DNA from: Alsobacter soli
Lineage (GTDB): Bacteria > Pseudomonadota > Alphaproteobacteria > Rhizobiales > Beijerinckiaceae
Length of the DNA stretch: 64,000 nt
Assembly: GCF_003004785.1 (NCBI RefSeq)
Contig: NZ_PVZS01000005.1
Location: forward strand, 1-64,000
Reading direction: 5' to 3'
This document shows positions 56,136-64,000 of this stretch, piece after piece. The position numbers were made by a program, and so were the translations under genes. Under the pieces are notes generated by a model. The model had not been told where the DNA came from, did not search any database, and saw only the letters and a list, made by a program, of their open reading frames with translations. Numbering within the stretch: the stretch's first letter is position 1; each line of letters begins with the position of its first letter.

Positions 56136-57479
56136 TCAGTTCGGGGCCTTCTGGGCCGCGTCGCCGGCGCCGGGCTCCTTGGCCTTGTTGCCTGCGTCGT
56201 TGACCTTCACGCCGCGCAGCAGGTCGAAGGCGTAGTTCAGCTGCTTGTCGTTCTTGGGATCCGGCGGGACGTAAGCCGAGCTGCCGCCCTGCTCGTCGTC
56301 GCCGTTCTTCAGGTGGCCCTTGAGGCTCGCCTCGCCCTTGGTCTCGTCCTTGCCCTTCAGCTCGGCCGGGACCTCGTTCATGACCTGGACGTCAGGATCG
56401 ATTCCCTTGGCCTGGATGGAGCGGCCGGAGGGGGTGTAGTAGCGGGCGGTGGTCAGGCGGATCGCACCGTTCGAGCCCAGCGGGATGATGGTCTGGACCG
56501 AGCCCTTGCCGAACGAGCGCGTGCCGATAATGGTGGCGCGCTTGTGGTCCTGCAGGGCGCCGGCGACGATTTCCGAAGCCGAGGCCGAGCCGCCGTTGAT
56601 CAGCACGATCACGGGCTTGCCCTTGGTCAGGTCGCCCGGCCGGGCGTTGTAGCGCTGTGTCTCGTCGGCGTTGCGGCCGCGGGTGGAGACGATCTCACCC
56701 CGCTCCAGGAACGCGTCGGACACCGCGATGGCCTGGTCCAGCAACCCGCCGGGGTTGTTGCGCAGGTCGATCACATAGCCCTTCACCTTGTCGGCGCCGA
56801 GGTCCTTGTTGATCTGCTCGATCGAGTTCTTCAGGCCGTCGAAGGTCTGCTCGTTGAACTGGGTGATGCGGATGTAGCCGAGGTCCGTCTCGCTGCGCGA
56901 GCGCACCGACTTGATGCGGATGACGTCGCGGGTGAGCTTGAGCTCGAGCGGGTCGGAAGAGCCCTTCCGGGTGATCTTCAGGCGCACCTGCGAGTTCACG
57001 GCGCCGCGCATCTTGTCGACGGCCTGGTTGAGGCTGAGGCCCTGCACTGGGTCGTCGTCGATGGCCGTGATCACGTCGCCGGCCTGGACGCCGGCGCGGG
57101 AGGCCGGCGTGTCGTCGATGGGGGACACGACCTTGATCAGCCCGTCCTCCATGGTGACCTCGATGCCGAGGCCGCCAAACTCGCCGCGGGTCTGCACCTG
57201 CATGTCCCGGAAGCTCTTGGCGTCCAGGTAGCTGGAGTGCGGGTCGAGGCCGGAGAGCATGCCGTTGATGGCGCTCTCGATCAGCTTCGACTCATCCGGC
57301 TTCTCGACGTAGTCGGATCGGATCTTTTCGAAGACGTCGCCGAACAGGTTGAGCTGGCGGTAGGTGTCGGACGCCGCGGCGTTCGCGCTGGTCGTCGACA
57401 GCAGGCGGGTGTTCGTCGCCAGCGTCGCCGCGCCGGCTCCGAGAACCACACCAAGCATGAGCATGGGGAATTTGCGCAT
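56136..57479 (-). CDS. ctpA: S41 family C-terminal processing peptidase
   Basis: 447-residue periplasmic serine protease. N-terminal signal/anchor (1-25), PDZ domain about 98-185 (GGLGIEVTMEDGLIKVVSPI), catalytic Ser300 in NGGSASASEIVAG and Lys325 in TRSFGKGSVQT: the Ser/Lys dyad of Prc/CtpA. In alphaproteobacteria CtpA cleaves envelope proteins and affects peptidoglycan. The stop of envC and the ctpA start share one base, so they are coupled. The C-terminal 70 residues are charged and probably disordered. Confidence 0.95.
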   Translation of the reverse strand: MRKFPMLMLGVVLGAGAATLATNTRLLSTTSANAAASDTYRQLNLFGDVFEKIRSDYVEKPDESKLIESAINGMLSGLDPHSSYLDAKSFRDMQVQTRGEFGGLGIEVTMEDGLIKVVSPIDDTPASRAGVQAGDVITAIDDDPVQGLSLNQAVDKMRGAVNSQVRLKITRKGSSDPLELKLTRDVIRIKSVRSRSETDLGYIRITQFNEQTFDGLKNSIEQINKDLGADKVKGYVIDLRNNPGGLLDQAIAVSDAFLERGEIVSTRGRNADETQRYNARPGDLTKGKPVIVLINGGSASASEIVAGALQDHKRATIIGTRSFGKGSVQTIIPLGSNGAIRLTTARYYTPSGRSIQAKGIDPDVQVMNEVPAELKGKDETKGEASLKGHLKNGDDEQGGSSAYVPPDPKNDKQLNYAFDLLRGVKVNDAGNKAKEPGAGDAAQKAPN

Positions 57480-58885
57480 TATCCGCGAACTTTCTCATTC
57501 GTCGACGCCGCCCACCAAGGCGAGGGATCGATCGACACTCCGTCTTTCCGGAACTCAACATAGAGCACCGGCTGCGATGTTTCGCCACCCACCGATGCCG
57601 CCGTCGCCTGAGATCCTTCGCCCATGGCGGCGACAGGTTCCCCCGCCAGGACGAATTGGCCCAGGCTGACATTGATCCGATCCATGCCAGCCAGAAGCAG
57701 ATAGTACCCGCCCCCGGCGTTGATGATCAAGAGTTGCCCGTAGGTGCGAAAGGGTCCCGCGTAGGCGATCCAGCCGTCGCAGGGGGCCGACACCACGGCG
57801 CCGGCCCGGGTGGCGTAAGCCATTCCCTTGAGCGAGCCGCCGACCGCGTCAGGCGCGTTGAATTTCTTGAGCAAACTGCCGCTCACAGGAAGCGGCAGCA
57901 GACCCTTGGCGTCCGCGAACGCGAGCTTCGGCGCGAGCCGGGCCGGATCCTTGAAGGCGAGGGCGGCGATTTTGTCGCGGGTCTCCTTCGCTTCGGTCTC
58001 CTGCCGCAGGCGGGCCTGCTCTGCCGCGGCTTCGGCCGCCTTACGGGCCTCCTCGGCGGCGCGGGCGGAGGCGTTGATCTCTGTCTCGAGCTTGCCGATC
58101 AAATCCTTGAGAGACTGCGCCTTGGCGGCCAGTCCGGCCGCCTTCTCGGATTCCTGCGCGAGGTTGCGTTCCGCGCCGGCGATCTCACGCTGGCGGGCGT
58201 CCACCAGGGCCGCCAACCGCTGGCGGTCTTCCACGAGGCTCCCGACCTCCTTGGCCAGGCTCTCGCGCTCGGCGGCCGTGGCGGTGCGCAACCGCACCAT
58301 TTCGGCCAGATCGGAGGCGAGCGCCTCCGTTTCCTGCCGCAGCTCCGGCAGCACGGCGCCGAGCAGCATGGAGGTGCGGACCGCCTGGAGCATGTCCTCC
58401 GGGCGCACCAGGACGGCCGGCGGGGGGCTGCGGCCCAGGCGCTGGAGCGCGGCCAGCACTTCCACGATCACGCCCTTGCGGCCGTCCAGGGATCGGCGGA
58501 TCGCGTCCTCTGTCTGGATCAGGGTATTCAGGCGCTCCTCGCTGGCGCCGACGTTGTTTTCCGTCGCGCGCAGCCGGTTCGTGGTGTCGATCAGCGCAGC
58601 GTTCAACCGCGCGCGGTCCGACCGCAGGGCCGCGGCCTCGCCCTCCAGGCGCTTGCGGTCTTCGCTGGCCGAGTCAAGGAAGCGCTGGGTCGCCTCGAGC
58701 TCCAGCTGCCGCGTGGCCTTTTCGGCTGCGCGGGGATCTGGCGCCTGAGGTTGAGACTGGGGCGAAGCAGCCGGGGCGGCCTGGGTCGACGCGGCCGGGT
58801 CAAGGGCCAGCGCCGGGCGCGCGCCGACGGCCGCCAGCAAGGCGGCTCCGGCGATCATGACTTGGCGGAAGGTGGTCAGGCGCAT
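57479..58885 (-). CDS. envC: murein hydrolase activator EnvC family protein (degenerate LytM)
   Basis: 468 residues. Signal peptide (1-27, ending ALA), Ala/Gln/Pro-rich linker, long coiled-coil (about 50-290) and a C-terminal LytM (M23) domain (about 340-460; MAYATRAGAVVSAPCDGWIA). The zinc ligands of active M23 peptidases (HxxxD and HxH) are replaced (ATRAG and YYLLLAG), so it should activate amidases rather than cut peptidoglycan itself. Operon order is rlmH - envC - ctpA. Confidence 0.92.
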   Translation of the reverse strand: MRLTTFRQVMIAGAALLAAVGARPALALDPAASTQAAPAASPQSQPQAPDPRAAEKATRQLELEATQRFLDSASEDRKRLEGEAAALRSDRARLNAALIDTTNRLRATENNVGASEERLNTLIQTEDAIRRSLDGRKGVIVEVLAALQRLGRSPPPAVLVRPEDMLQAVRTSMLLGAVLPELRQETEALASDLAEMVRLRTATAAERESLAKEVGSLVEDRQRLAALVDARQREIAGAERNLAQESEKAAGLAAKAQSLKDLIGKLETEINASARAAEEARKAAEAAAEQARLRQETEAKETRDKIAALAFKDPARLAPKLAFADAKGLLPLPVSGSLLKKFNAPDAVGGSLKGMAYATRAGAVVSAPCDGWIAYAGPFRTYGQLLIINAGGGYYLLLAGMDRINVSLGQFVLAGEPVAAMGEGSQATAASVGGETSQPVLYVEFRKDGVSIDPSPWWAASTNEKVRG

Positions 58886-58999
58886 TCGGCCCCTGGGCGC
58901 CCCGATCTCGATTCGCGGGCCGAATATCGCATGTTCGCGCCCGCAATGGGGCAGGATCTCGGCCGGAAGCGGAATTCCGGCGCTGGGGCCGTATCCTTC

Positions 59000-59488
59000 C
59001 TAGGCGCGGTGGTAAGGGTGACCCGAGAGGATGGTCATCGCCCGGTATAGTTGCTCGGCGGCGAGCACACGCACCAACTGGTGCGGCAGGGTCATGCGGC
59101 CGAAGGCGATCCGCTCCTCGGCCTGGCCGGCCAGAGCCGGGTCGAGCCCGTCCGCCCCGCCGATGAGGAGGGCCAGGGCGCGGCGGCCGCCATCCCGGCG
59201 GGAGGCGAGCGCCTGGGCGAAGCTTTCGCTGGTCGGCGAAGCCCCGCGCTCGTCGAGGGCGATCAGAACAGGATCGGGCAGGCCGGCGAGTTTCGCCCGG
59301 ATGGCCGAGGCCTCCTCGGCCTTGCGGTCCGCAGGCCGCGCGGCGCGGCTTTCCGCGAGCTCGATCGCCTCGAACCCGGAGAATCCCAGGCTGCGCCCGG
59401 CCGCCCGGGCGCGATCCTCATAGCGCGCGACGAGGTCCCGTTCCGGCCCGTCCTTCAGGCGGCCGACCGCAATGACGACGATGCGCAC
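59000..59488 (-). CDS. rlmH: 23S rRNA (pseudouridine1915-N3)-methyltransferase
   Basis: 162-residue SPOUT methyltransferase that modifies the 70S ribosome. [20 protein letters not shown] start, [31 protein letters not shown] (SAM site) and the C-terminal knot [20 protein letters not shown] are all present. Directly follows rsfS (20 bases), the usual pair. Confidence 0.96.
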   Translation of the reverse strand: MRIVVIAVGRLKDGPERDLVARYEDRARAAGRSLGFSGFEAIELAESRAARPADRKAEEASAIRAKLAGLPDPVLIALDERGASPTSESFAQALASRRDGGRRALALLIGGADGLDPALAGQAEERIAFGRMTLPHQLVRVLAAEQLYRAMTILSGHPYHRA

Positions 59489-59508
59489 CGTTCAACCGAA
59501 GTGCGCGA

Positions 59509-59916
59509 TCAGGAGACCGCGCGTTCCGCGGGACGGTCGCCGCCCCACATCTTCTCGAGATTGTAGAAGTGGCGCACCTCGGGCCGGAAGACGTGGACGA
59601 TCACGTCGCCGGCGTCGATGAGCACCCAGTCGCAATGGGGCAGGCCTTCGACCCGCACATCCTTGCGGCCGCGCTCCTTCAGGCCCTCGATGACGCGATC
59701 GGCGATCGCGCCAACATGCCTGTTGGAGCGGCCCGAAGTCACGATCATGGAGTCGGCGAGTGAGGTTTTTCCCGTCAGGTCGATGGAGACCGTGTCCTCG
59801 GCTTTGGCGTCGTCCAGGAGCCCGAGGACCAGCGGGAGCGTCGCGCCATCTTGCGGCTCGACCGAGCCGGTCGCGGCGAGGTGCGAAGTCGAGAGGACTT
59901 CGCGGGGGGCTGTCAT
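59509..59916 (-). CDS. rsfS: ribosomal silencing factor RsfS
   Basis: Binds L14 and blocks subunit joining when nutrients are short. 135 residues from the ATG at 59916 (MTAPREVLSTSHLA): a variable 25-residue lead, then LVLGLLDDAKAEDTVSIDLT, TGKTSLADSMIVTSGRSNRH and DAGDVIVHVFRPEVRHFYNL. The longer frame upstream is not conserved. Downstream of nadD, in the usual nadD-rsfS-rlmH order. Confidence 0.95.
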   Translation of the reverse strand: MTAPREVLSTSHLAATGSVEPQDGATLPLVLGLLDDAKAEDTVSIDLTGKTSLADSMIVTSGRSNRHVGAIADRVIEGLKERGRKDVRVEGLPHCDWVLIDAGDVIVHVFRPEVRHFYNLEKMWGGDRPAERAVS

Positions 59917-60019
59917 TGTCAGCGTTCGACCCTTTCGTCGATCGTGCGCCACGCCGGCGCACCACAAGAATATAGTCGAGGCCGGCCGAAGTTCCAATGT
60001 GGGCCCCAAAAAGAGTCGC

Positions 60020-60670
60020 TCAGGCCTCCTGCCCGCGTCTGGCGGCGGCCGCCGCGCGCAGGGCCGTGGAGGACAACGACGATCTTGGACCGTGAATGAA
60101 GGCCCAGGCTGGCGGAAGGGCATCCGCCAGATGTGGGGCCTCCACCTCCCGGAGGCGGCGTCGCCCGAGCGCCGTGGCGGCGACCGAGCGTGTGGCCCTG
60201 AGGGTCGCGCCCGGGCGGTCGATCACGGCGAGCGGCATCAGTTCCGCGATGCGGCGCCAGTGGCGCCAGTGGTGGAACCCAGCGAGGTTGTCGGCGCCCA
60301 TCAGCCAGACGAAGCGCACCCCCGGGCAGCGGGCGCGCAGGTAGGCGAGCGTGTCGACCGTGTAGCGCTTGCCGATGGCGGCCTCGACCCCGGTCACGTC
60401 GATGCGGGGATGGCGCGCGAGGCTGCGGGCCAGGGCGAGCCGGTCGGGTAGGGACGGCAGCCCGGCGTTGTTCTTGAGGGGATTGCCGGGGGTCACCAGC
60501 CACCACACGCGGTCCAGCCCGAGGCGGCGCAGGGCCGTCAGCGTCAGCAGCAGGTGCCCCGCGTGGGGCGGGTTGAAGGTCCCGCCGAGCAGGCCGATGC
60601 GCATGCCCGGCGCGTGCAGCGGGAGCAGCGGAAGGGGGCGGGAGGCGGGCAGAAGCTTGGCGGCGGGCAT
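60020..60670 (-). CDS. nadD: nicotinate-nucleotide adenylyltransferase
   Basis: Joins nicotinate mononucleotide with ATP in NAD synthesis. 216 residues. Nucleotidyltransferase motif GLLGGTFNPPHAGHLLL at about 27-43; the C-terminal SLSSTALRA is the ISSTxIR-type ATP site. The ATG at 60670 adds a Pro/Leu lead (MPAAKLLPASRPLPLL) ending HAPGMRIGLLGG, as in other members of the order; an internal ATG at 60604 is an alternative. It is divergent from eutB. Confidence 0.93.
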   Translation of the reverse strand: MPAAKLLPASRPLPLLPLHAPGMRIGLLGGTFNPPHAGHLLLTLTALRRLGLDRVWWLVTPGNPLKNNAGLPSLPDRLALARSLARHPRIDVTGVEAAIGKRYTVDTLAYLRARCPGVRFVWLMGADNLAGFHHWRHWRRIAELMPLAVIDRPGATLRATRSVAATALGRRRLREVEAPHLADALPPAWAFIHGPRSSLSSTALRAAAAARRGQEA

Positions 60671-60791
60671 GCCGGCCGACCATGGCGTCCGCGCCCCCAA
60701 CAGGCAAGGCTTCCGCGCTCCGGAGCGGCATGGACCCTGCTTGTCGCGTGGCGAACCGCCCGCCATAGTCTTTGAAACGCGAGACAGGCCC

Positions 60792-62177
60792 ATGCCCACC
60801 CGCATCATGACCGGCGCCCGGACCTGGGCGTTCCGGGACCTAAAGGAACTCCTCGCCAAGGCCACGCCGCCTCGCTCGGGCGACCGCCTCGCGGGCATTG
60901 CTGCCGAGTCGGCGGAAGAGAGCGTCGCAGCCCGGATGGCGCTGGCGGACACTCCCCTGAAGCAGATCCTGGCCGAGCCGCTCATTCCCTACGAGGAGGA
61001 CGAGGTCACCCGGCTCATCCTGGACACCCATGACGACGCCGCCTTCGCGCCGGTGTCGTCGCTGACCGTAGGCGGCTTCCGCGACTGGCTCCTGTCGGAC
61101 GAGGCAACCCCCGAGGCGCTGGCTCGACTGGCCAAGGGCATCACGCCGGAGATCGCCGCCGCCGTCAGCAAGCTGATGCGGAACCAGGACCTCATCTTGG
61201 TCGCCAAGAAATGTCGCGTGGTCACGGCCCTGCGCAACACGATCGGCCTGCCCGGGACGATGGCGGTGCGGCTGCAGCCGAACCACCCCACGGACGATCC
61301 CAAGGGAGTCGCGGCCTCCGTGCTGGACGGACTCCTGCTCGGCGCGGGGGACGCCTGCATCGGGATCAATCCCGCGAGCGACAACGTGGCGGTGATCGGG
61401 GACCTGCTCAAGCTGCTCGACGAGCTGATCGGCCGCTTCGGGATCCCCACCCAGTCCTGCGTGCTCACCCATGTGACCACCACGACCGAGTTGATCCGCC
61501 GGGGCGCGCCGGTGGACCTCGTCTTCCAGTCGGTCGCGGGCACGGAAGCGGCGAACGCGTCCTTCGGGGTGAACCTCGCGATGCTGGCCGAGGCCAGGGA
61601 GGCGGCGCTGTCGCTGAACCGCGGCACGGTCGGGCGGAACGTGATGTATTTCGAGACCGGGCAGGGATCGGCCCTGTCGGCGGACGCGCACCACGGCGTT
61701 GACCAGCAGACCTGCGAGGCGAGGGCCTATGCGGTGGCGCGCGCCTTCGATCCGCTGCTGGTGAACACGGTCGTCGGCTTCATCGGGCCGGAGTACCTCT
61801 ACGACGGCAAGGAGATCATCCGGGCCGGACTCGAGGACCATTTCTGCGGCAAGCTCATGGGCCTGCCGCTCGGGGTGGACGTCTGCTACACGAACCACGC
61901 CGAGGCGGACCAGGACGACATGGACACGCTGCTCACGCTGCTCGCGGCGGCGGGAGTGACCTATGTGATGGGCGTCCCGGGCGGGGACGACGTGATGCTG
62001 AACTACCAGTCCACGTCTTTCCATGACGCGCTCTACGTGCGCGAGGTGTTCGGGCTGAAGCGGGCGCCGGAGTTCGAGGCCTGGCTGCGGCGGATGGGCA
62101 TCGCCGGGGAGGACGGGCGGATCCTGGAGGGCTCGGCTACGCCGCTGCTCGCGGGCGCGCGCGAGCTCGCCGCATGA
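60792..62177 (+). CDS. eutB: ethanolamine ammonia-lyase large subunit
   Basis: Catalytic subunit of the adenosylcobalamin-dependent enzyme that turns ethanolamine into acetaldehyde and ammonia. 461 residues (E. coli about 453). Recognisable blocks: GNVMYFETGQGSALSADAHH-like (here RNVMYFETGQGSALSADAHH), FIGPEYLYDGKEIIRAGLED, HFCGKLMGLPLGVDVCYTNH and GVPGGDDVMLNYQSTSFHDA. The ATG overlaps nothing; the stop overlaps eutC by 4 bases. No eut microcompartment shell, reactivase (eutA) or permease genes are in the window. Confidence 0.97.
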   Translation: MPTRIMTGARTWAFRDLKELLAKATPPRSGDRLAGIAAESAEESVAARMALADTPLKQILAEPLIPYEEDEVTRLILDTHDDAAFAPVSSLTVGGFRDWLLSDEATPEALARLAKGITPEIAAAVSKLMRNQDLILVAKKCRVVTALRNTIGLPGTMAVRLQPNHPTDDPKGVAASVLDGLLLGAGDACIGINPASDNVAVIGDLLKLLDELIGRFGIPTQSCVLTHVTTTTELIRRGAPVDLVFQSVAGTEAANASFGVNLAMLAEAREAALSLNRGTVGRNVMYFETGQGSALSADAHHGVDQQTCEARAYAVARAFDPLLVNTVVGFIGPEYLYDGKEIIRAGLEDHFCGKLMGLPLGVDVCYTNHAEADQDDMDTLLTLLAAAGVTYVMGVPGGDDVMLNYQSTSFHDALYVREVFGLKRAPEFEAWLRRMGIAGEDGRILEGSATPLLAGARELAA

Positions 62178-62977
62178 GCGAGCCCTCCGACATCCAGCCG
62201 GGCGACCTCGTGGCGGCGCTGCGGCGGCTGACGCCGGCGCGCATCGGCCTCGGTCGAAGCGGGGCTGGGCTTGCGACCGCAGAGGTGCTGCGGTTCTCGC
62301 TGGCGCACGCCCAGGCGAGGGACGCCGTCCACGCGTGTTTCGACGCGGAGGCGATCGCCCGAGGGCTTCGGGAGCTGGGGCTTGACCCCTTGATCGCGGA
62401 CAGCGCTGCGCCGAGCCGGGACGTTTACCTGCGCCGGCCGGACCTCGGCCGGCGGCTGGCGGCGGAGTCGCGGGAGGCGCTGTCCCGGCTGGCGGCGCCC
62501 GCCTCGGATCTCGTGCTCGTCTTGGCCGACGGCCTATCGGCCAGGGCCGTGCACGACCACGCACTTCCGTTCGCTGAGGCGCTGCTGTCCAAGCTGGCCG
62601 AGGCCGGCGTCGCGCTTGGCCGGGCCGTCGTAGCCCGGGAAGCGCGGGTCGCGCTGGGCGACGAGGTCGGCGCGCTGCTCAAGGCGCGGTCCGTGGCCGT
62701 TCTGATTGGAGAGCGGCCCGGCCTGTCGTCGCCGGACAGCCTGGGGCTCTACCTCACCTTCGATCCGCGGCCGGGACGCACCGACGCCGAGCGCAACTGC
62801 ATCTCCAACATCCGGACCGAGGGGTTGCCCTACCGGGCGGCGGCGCACAAGGCGGCCTGGCTGATCCGCGAGGCGCTGCGGCGCGGCCTGACCGGCGTGG
62901 AGCTGAAGGACGAGAGCGGGCCCGCTTTGGGCGGGGCTCCCGCACAGGCGGCCCTTGGGGCTGGCGAGCCGGGCTGA
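62174..62977 (+). CDS. eutC: ethanolamine ammonia-lyase small subunit
   Basis: Cobalamin-binding partner of EutB. 267 residues. RIGLGRSGAGLATAEVLRF and FSLAHAQARDAVH, then VLVLADGLSARAVHDHALPF and ISNIRTEGLPYRAAAHKAAW are the family blocks. ATGA overlap with eutB ensures stoichiometric translation. Ends 17 bases from the end of proA (convergent). Confidence 0.96.
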   Translation: MSEPSDIQPGDLVAALRRLTPARIGLGRSGAGLATAEVLRFSLAHAQARDAVHACFDAEAIARGLRELGLDPLIADSAAPSRDVYLRRPDLGRRLAAESREALSRLAAPASDLVLVLADGLSARAVHDHALPFAEALLSKLAEAGVALGRAVVAREARVALGDEVGALLKARSVAVLIGERPGLSSPDSLGLYLTFDPRPGRTDAERNCISNIRTEGLPYRAAAHKAAWLIREALRRGLTGVELKDESGPALGGAPAQAALGAGEPG

Positions 62978-62994
62978 TCCCAGCCCGGCCGCCA

Positions 62995-64000
62995 TCAGGG
63001 GCGGGTCTGGCCCGTCCCGTGGACGCGGTACTTGAAGCTCGTCAGCTGCTCGACCCCGACCGGTCCGCGGGCATGCATGCGGCCCGTGGCGATGCCGATC
63101 TCCGCGCCGAAGCCGAACTCGCCGCCGTCGGCGAACTGGGTGGAGGCGTTGTGCAGCACGATGGCCGAGTCCACCTCGGCGAGGAAGCGCGCCGCGGCGG
63201 CCTCGTCCGCCGTCACGATCGAATCCGTGTGGTGCGAGCCGTAGGTCTCGATGTGGGCCACGGCCTCGTCCAGGCCATCAACGACACGAACGGCGATGAT
63301 CGCGTCGAGGTACTCGGTCCGCCAATCCTCCTCGGTCGCGGCGGTCACGCGGCCATCGACGGCTTGGGTCGTCGCGTCGCCGCGGACGGCGCAGCCGGCG
63401 TCGAGCAGCATGGCGACGAGCGGGGCGAGGTGGGTCGCCGCGCAGGCGCGATCTACGAGCAGGGTCTCGGCCGAGCCGCAGACGCCGGTGCGGCGCAGCT
63501 TCGCGTTCTTCACGATGGCCTTCGCCATCTGCAGGTCCGCCGCCGCGTGGACGTAGACGTGGCAGATGCCCTCCAGGTGGGCGAAAACCGGCACGCGGGC
63601 TTCGTTCTGGACGCGGGCCACCAGGCTCTTGCCGCCGCGCGGCACGATCACGTCCACGTTGCCGTCCAGGCCCGCCAGCATCAAGCCAACAGCCGCACGG
63701 TCGGCCGTCGGGACGAGCTGGATCGCGTCTTGCGGAAGGCCGGCCTCAGCGAGTCCCTGCCTTAGCGCCGCCGCGATGGCGCCGGACGTGCGCAGGCTTT
63801 CGGAGCCGCAGCGCAGGATGGCCGCGTTGCCGGCCTTCAGGCACAGCGCGCCGGCGTCGGCCGTCACGTTAGGGCGGCTCTCGAAGATCACTCCGATAAC
63901 GCCGAGGGGCGTCGCGACCCGCTCGAACTTCAGGCCGTTCGGGCGCTCCCAGGCGGCCAGCACACGGCCAACCGGGTCCGGCAGGGCGGCGATGTCCTCG
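62995..64000 (-). CDS. proA: gamma-glutamyl phosphate reductase (partial, continues beyond the right edge)
   Basis: Second step of proline synthesis, reducing glutamyl phosphate to the semialdehyde. About 335 C-terminal residues are in the window; the reading frame remains open through 64000, so the N-terminal 90 or so residues are outside. [36 protein letters not shown] and the catalytic Cys of [13 protein letters not shown] are visible; the C-terminus ([20 protein letters not shown]) is complete. Together with putA at the other end, the window has both a synthetic and a degradative proline gene. Confidence 0.95.
   Translation of the reverse strand, partial: EDIAALPDPVGRVLAAWERPNGLKFERVATPLGVIGVIFESRPNVTADAGALCLKAGNAAILRCGSESLRTSGAIAAALRQGLAEAGLPQDAIQLVPTADRAAVGLMLAGLDGNVDVIVPRGGKSLVARVQNEARVPVFAHLEGICHVYVHAAADLQMAKAIVKNAKLRRTGVCGSAETLLVDRACAATHLAPLVAMLLDAGCAVRGDATTQAVDGRVTAATEEDWRTEYLDAIIAVRVVDGLDEAVAHIETYGSHHTDSIVTADEAAAARFLAEVDSAIVLHNASTQFADGGEFGFGAEIGIATGRMHARGPVGVEQLTSFKYRVHGTGQTRP

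Noticed and set aside
60792-62977. An ethanolamine utilisation microcompartment locus
   Set aside because: Only eutB and eutC are present; the flanking genes are nadD and proA, and no shell protein is seen.

Overview
The window is high-GC DNA of alphaproteobacterial, Hyphomicrobiales (Rhizobiales) type. Evidence for this: a two-domain PutA with a divergent Lrp-type regulator; the priA-atpHAGDC arrangement without the F0 genes; DUF4167, DUF1476, DUF1178 and DUF3108 genes; an RpoH2-type sigma factor; CarD; the order proA / nadD-rsfS-rlmH-envC-ctpA; GANTC-dense intergenic DNA; and GGAAC-N16/17-CGTT (EcfG-type) promoters. Genus cannot be fixed from the sequence alone. Nearly all of it is core chromosome. 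I see no insertion sequence, prophage, CRISPR array or rRNA operon, and one tRNA.

Layout. 1-486: gene-free, repeat-rich end. 0.49-4.9 kb: TetR regulator divergent from sdhCDAB. 4.9-8.6 kb: putA and its probable Lrp regulator. 8.6-15.4 kb: amidase, DUF3072 stress-type gene, DsbB-like and DedA/YqaA-like membrane proteins, DUF4167 protein, prmC-prfA. 15.4-21.8 kb: ptsP, lysC, ubiG, and a soluble chemoreceptor. 21.8-27.9 kb: DUF1178, nitrilase-like hydrolase, glutaredoxin, ComF, methyltransferase, HpcH/HpaI aldolase, DUF1476, purC. 28.0-28.9 kb: an orphan ParA/TraL-like P-loop ATPase of different composition, the best candidate for acquired DNA. 29.0-36.5 kb: atpCDGAH and priA. 36.6-39 kb: queuosine-precursor transporter, rpmB, DUF3108 exported protein. 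39.2-44.3 kb: Suv3-like helicase, S4 protein, fdxA, carD. 44.4-48.7 kb: dienelactone hydrolase, rpoH2-type sigma, M48 lipoprotein protease, thermonuclease-like protein. 48.9-54.2 kb: NepR-like anti-sigma factor, DUF892 ferritin-like protein, LLM oxidoreductase, DMT exporter, tRNA-Leu, AI-2E family permease, glycine-zipper protein, small exported protein. 54.2-60.7 kb: rppH, divergent polysaccharide deacetylase, ctpA, envC, rlmH, rsfS, nadD. 60.8-64 kb: eutBC (B12-dependent ethanolamine lyase), then proA running off the right end.

The most interesting threads are: (1) a possible general-stress-response sub-circuit, made of an orphan NepR-like gene plus two perfect and one near-perfect EcfG-type promoters in front of small stress-type genes; (2) two intergenic segments each holding nine GANTC (CcrM-type) sites in about 200 bp, one of them just upstream of the Suv3-like helicase gene; (3) the orphan ATPase that lacks the ParA signature lysine and has a hairpin over its Shine-Dalgarno; (4) a chemoreceptor with its sensory domain C-terminal to the signalling tip and a degenerate PilZ-like segment between them; (5) a UUCG-tetraloop, U-rich attenuator-like leader before rpmB.
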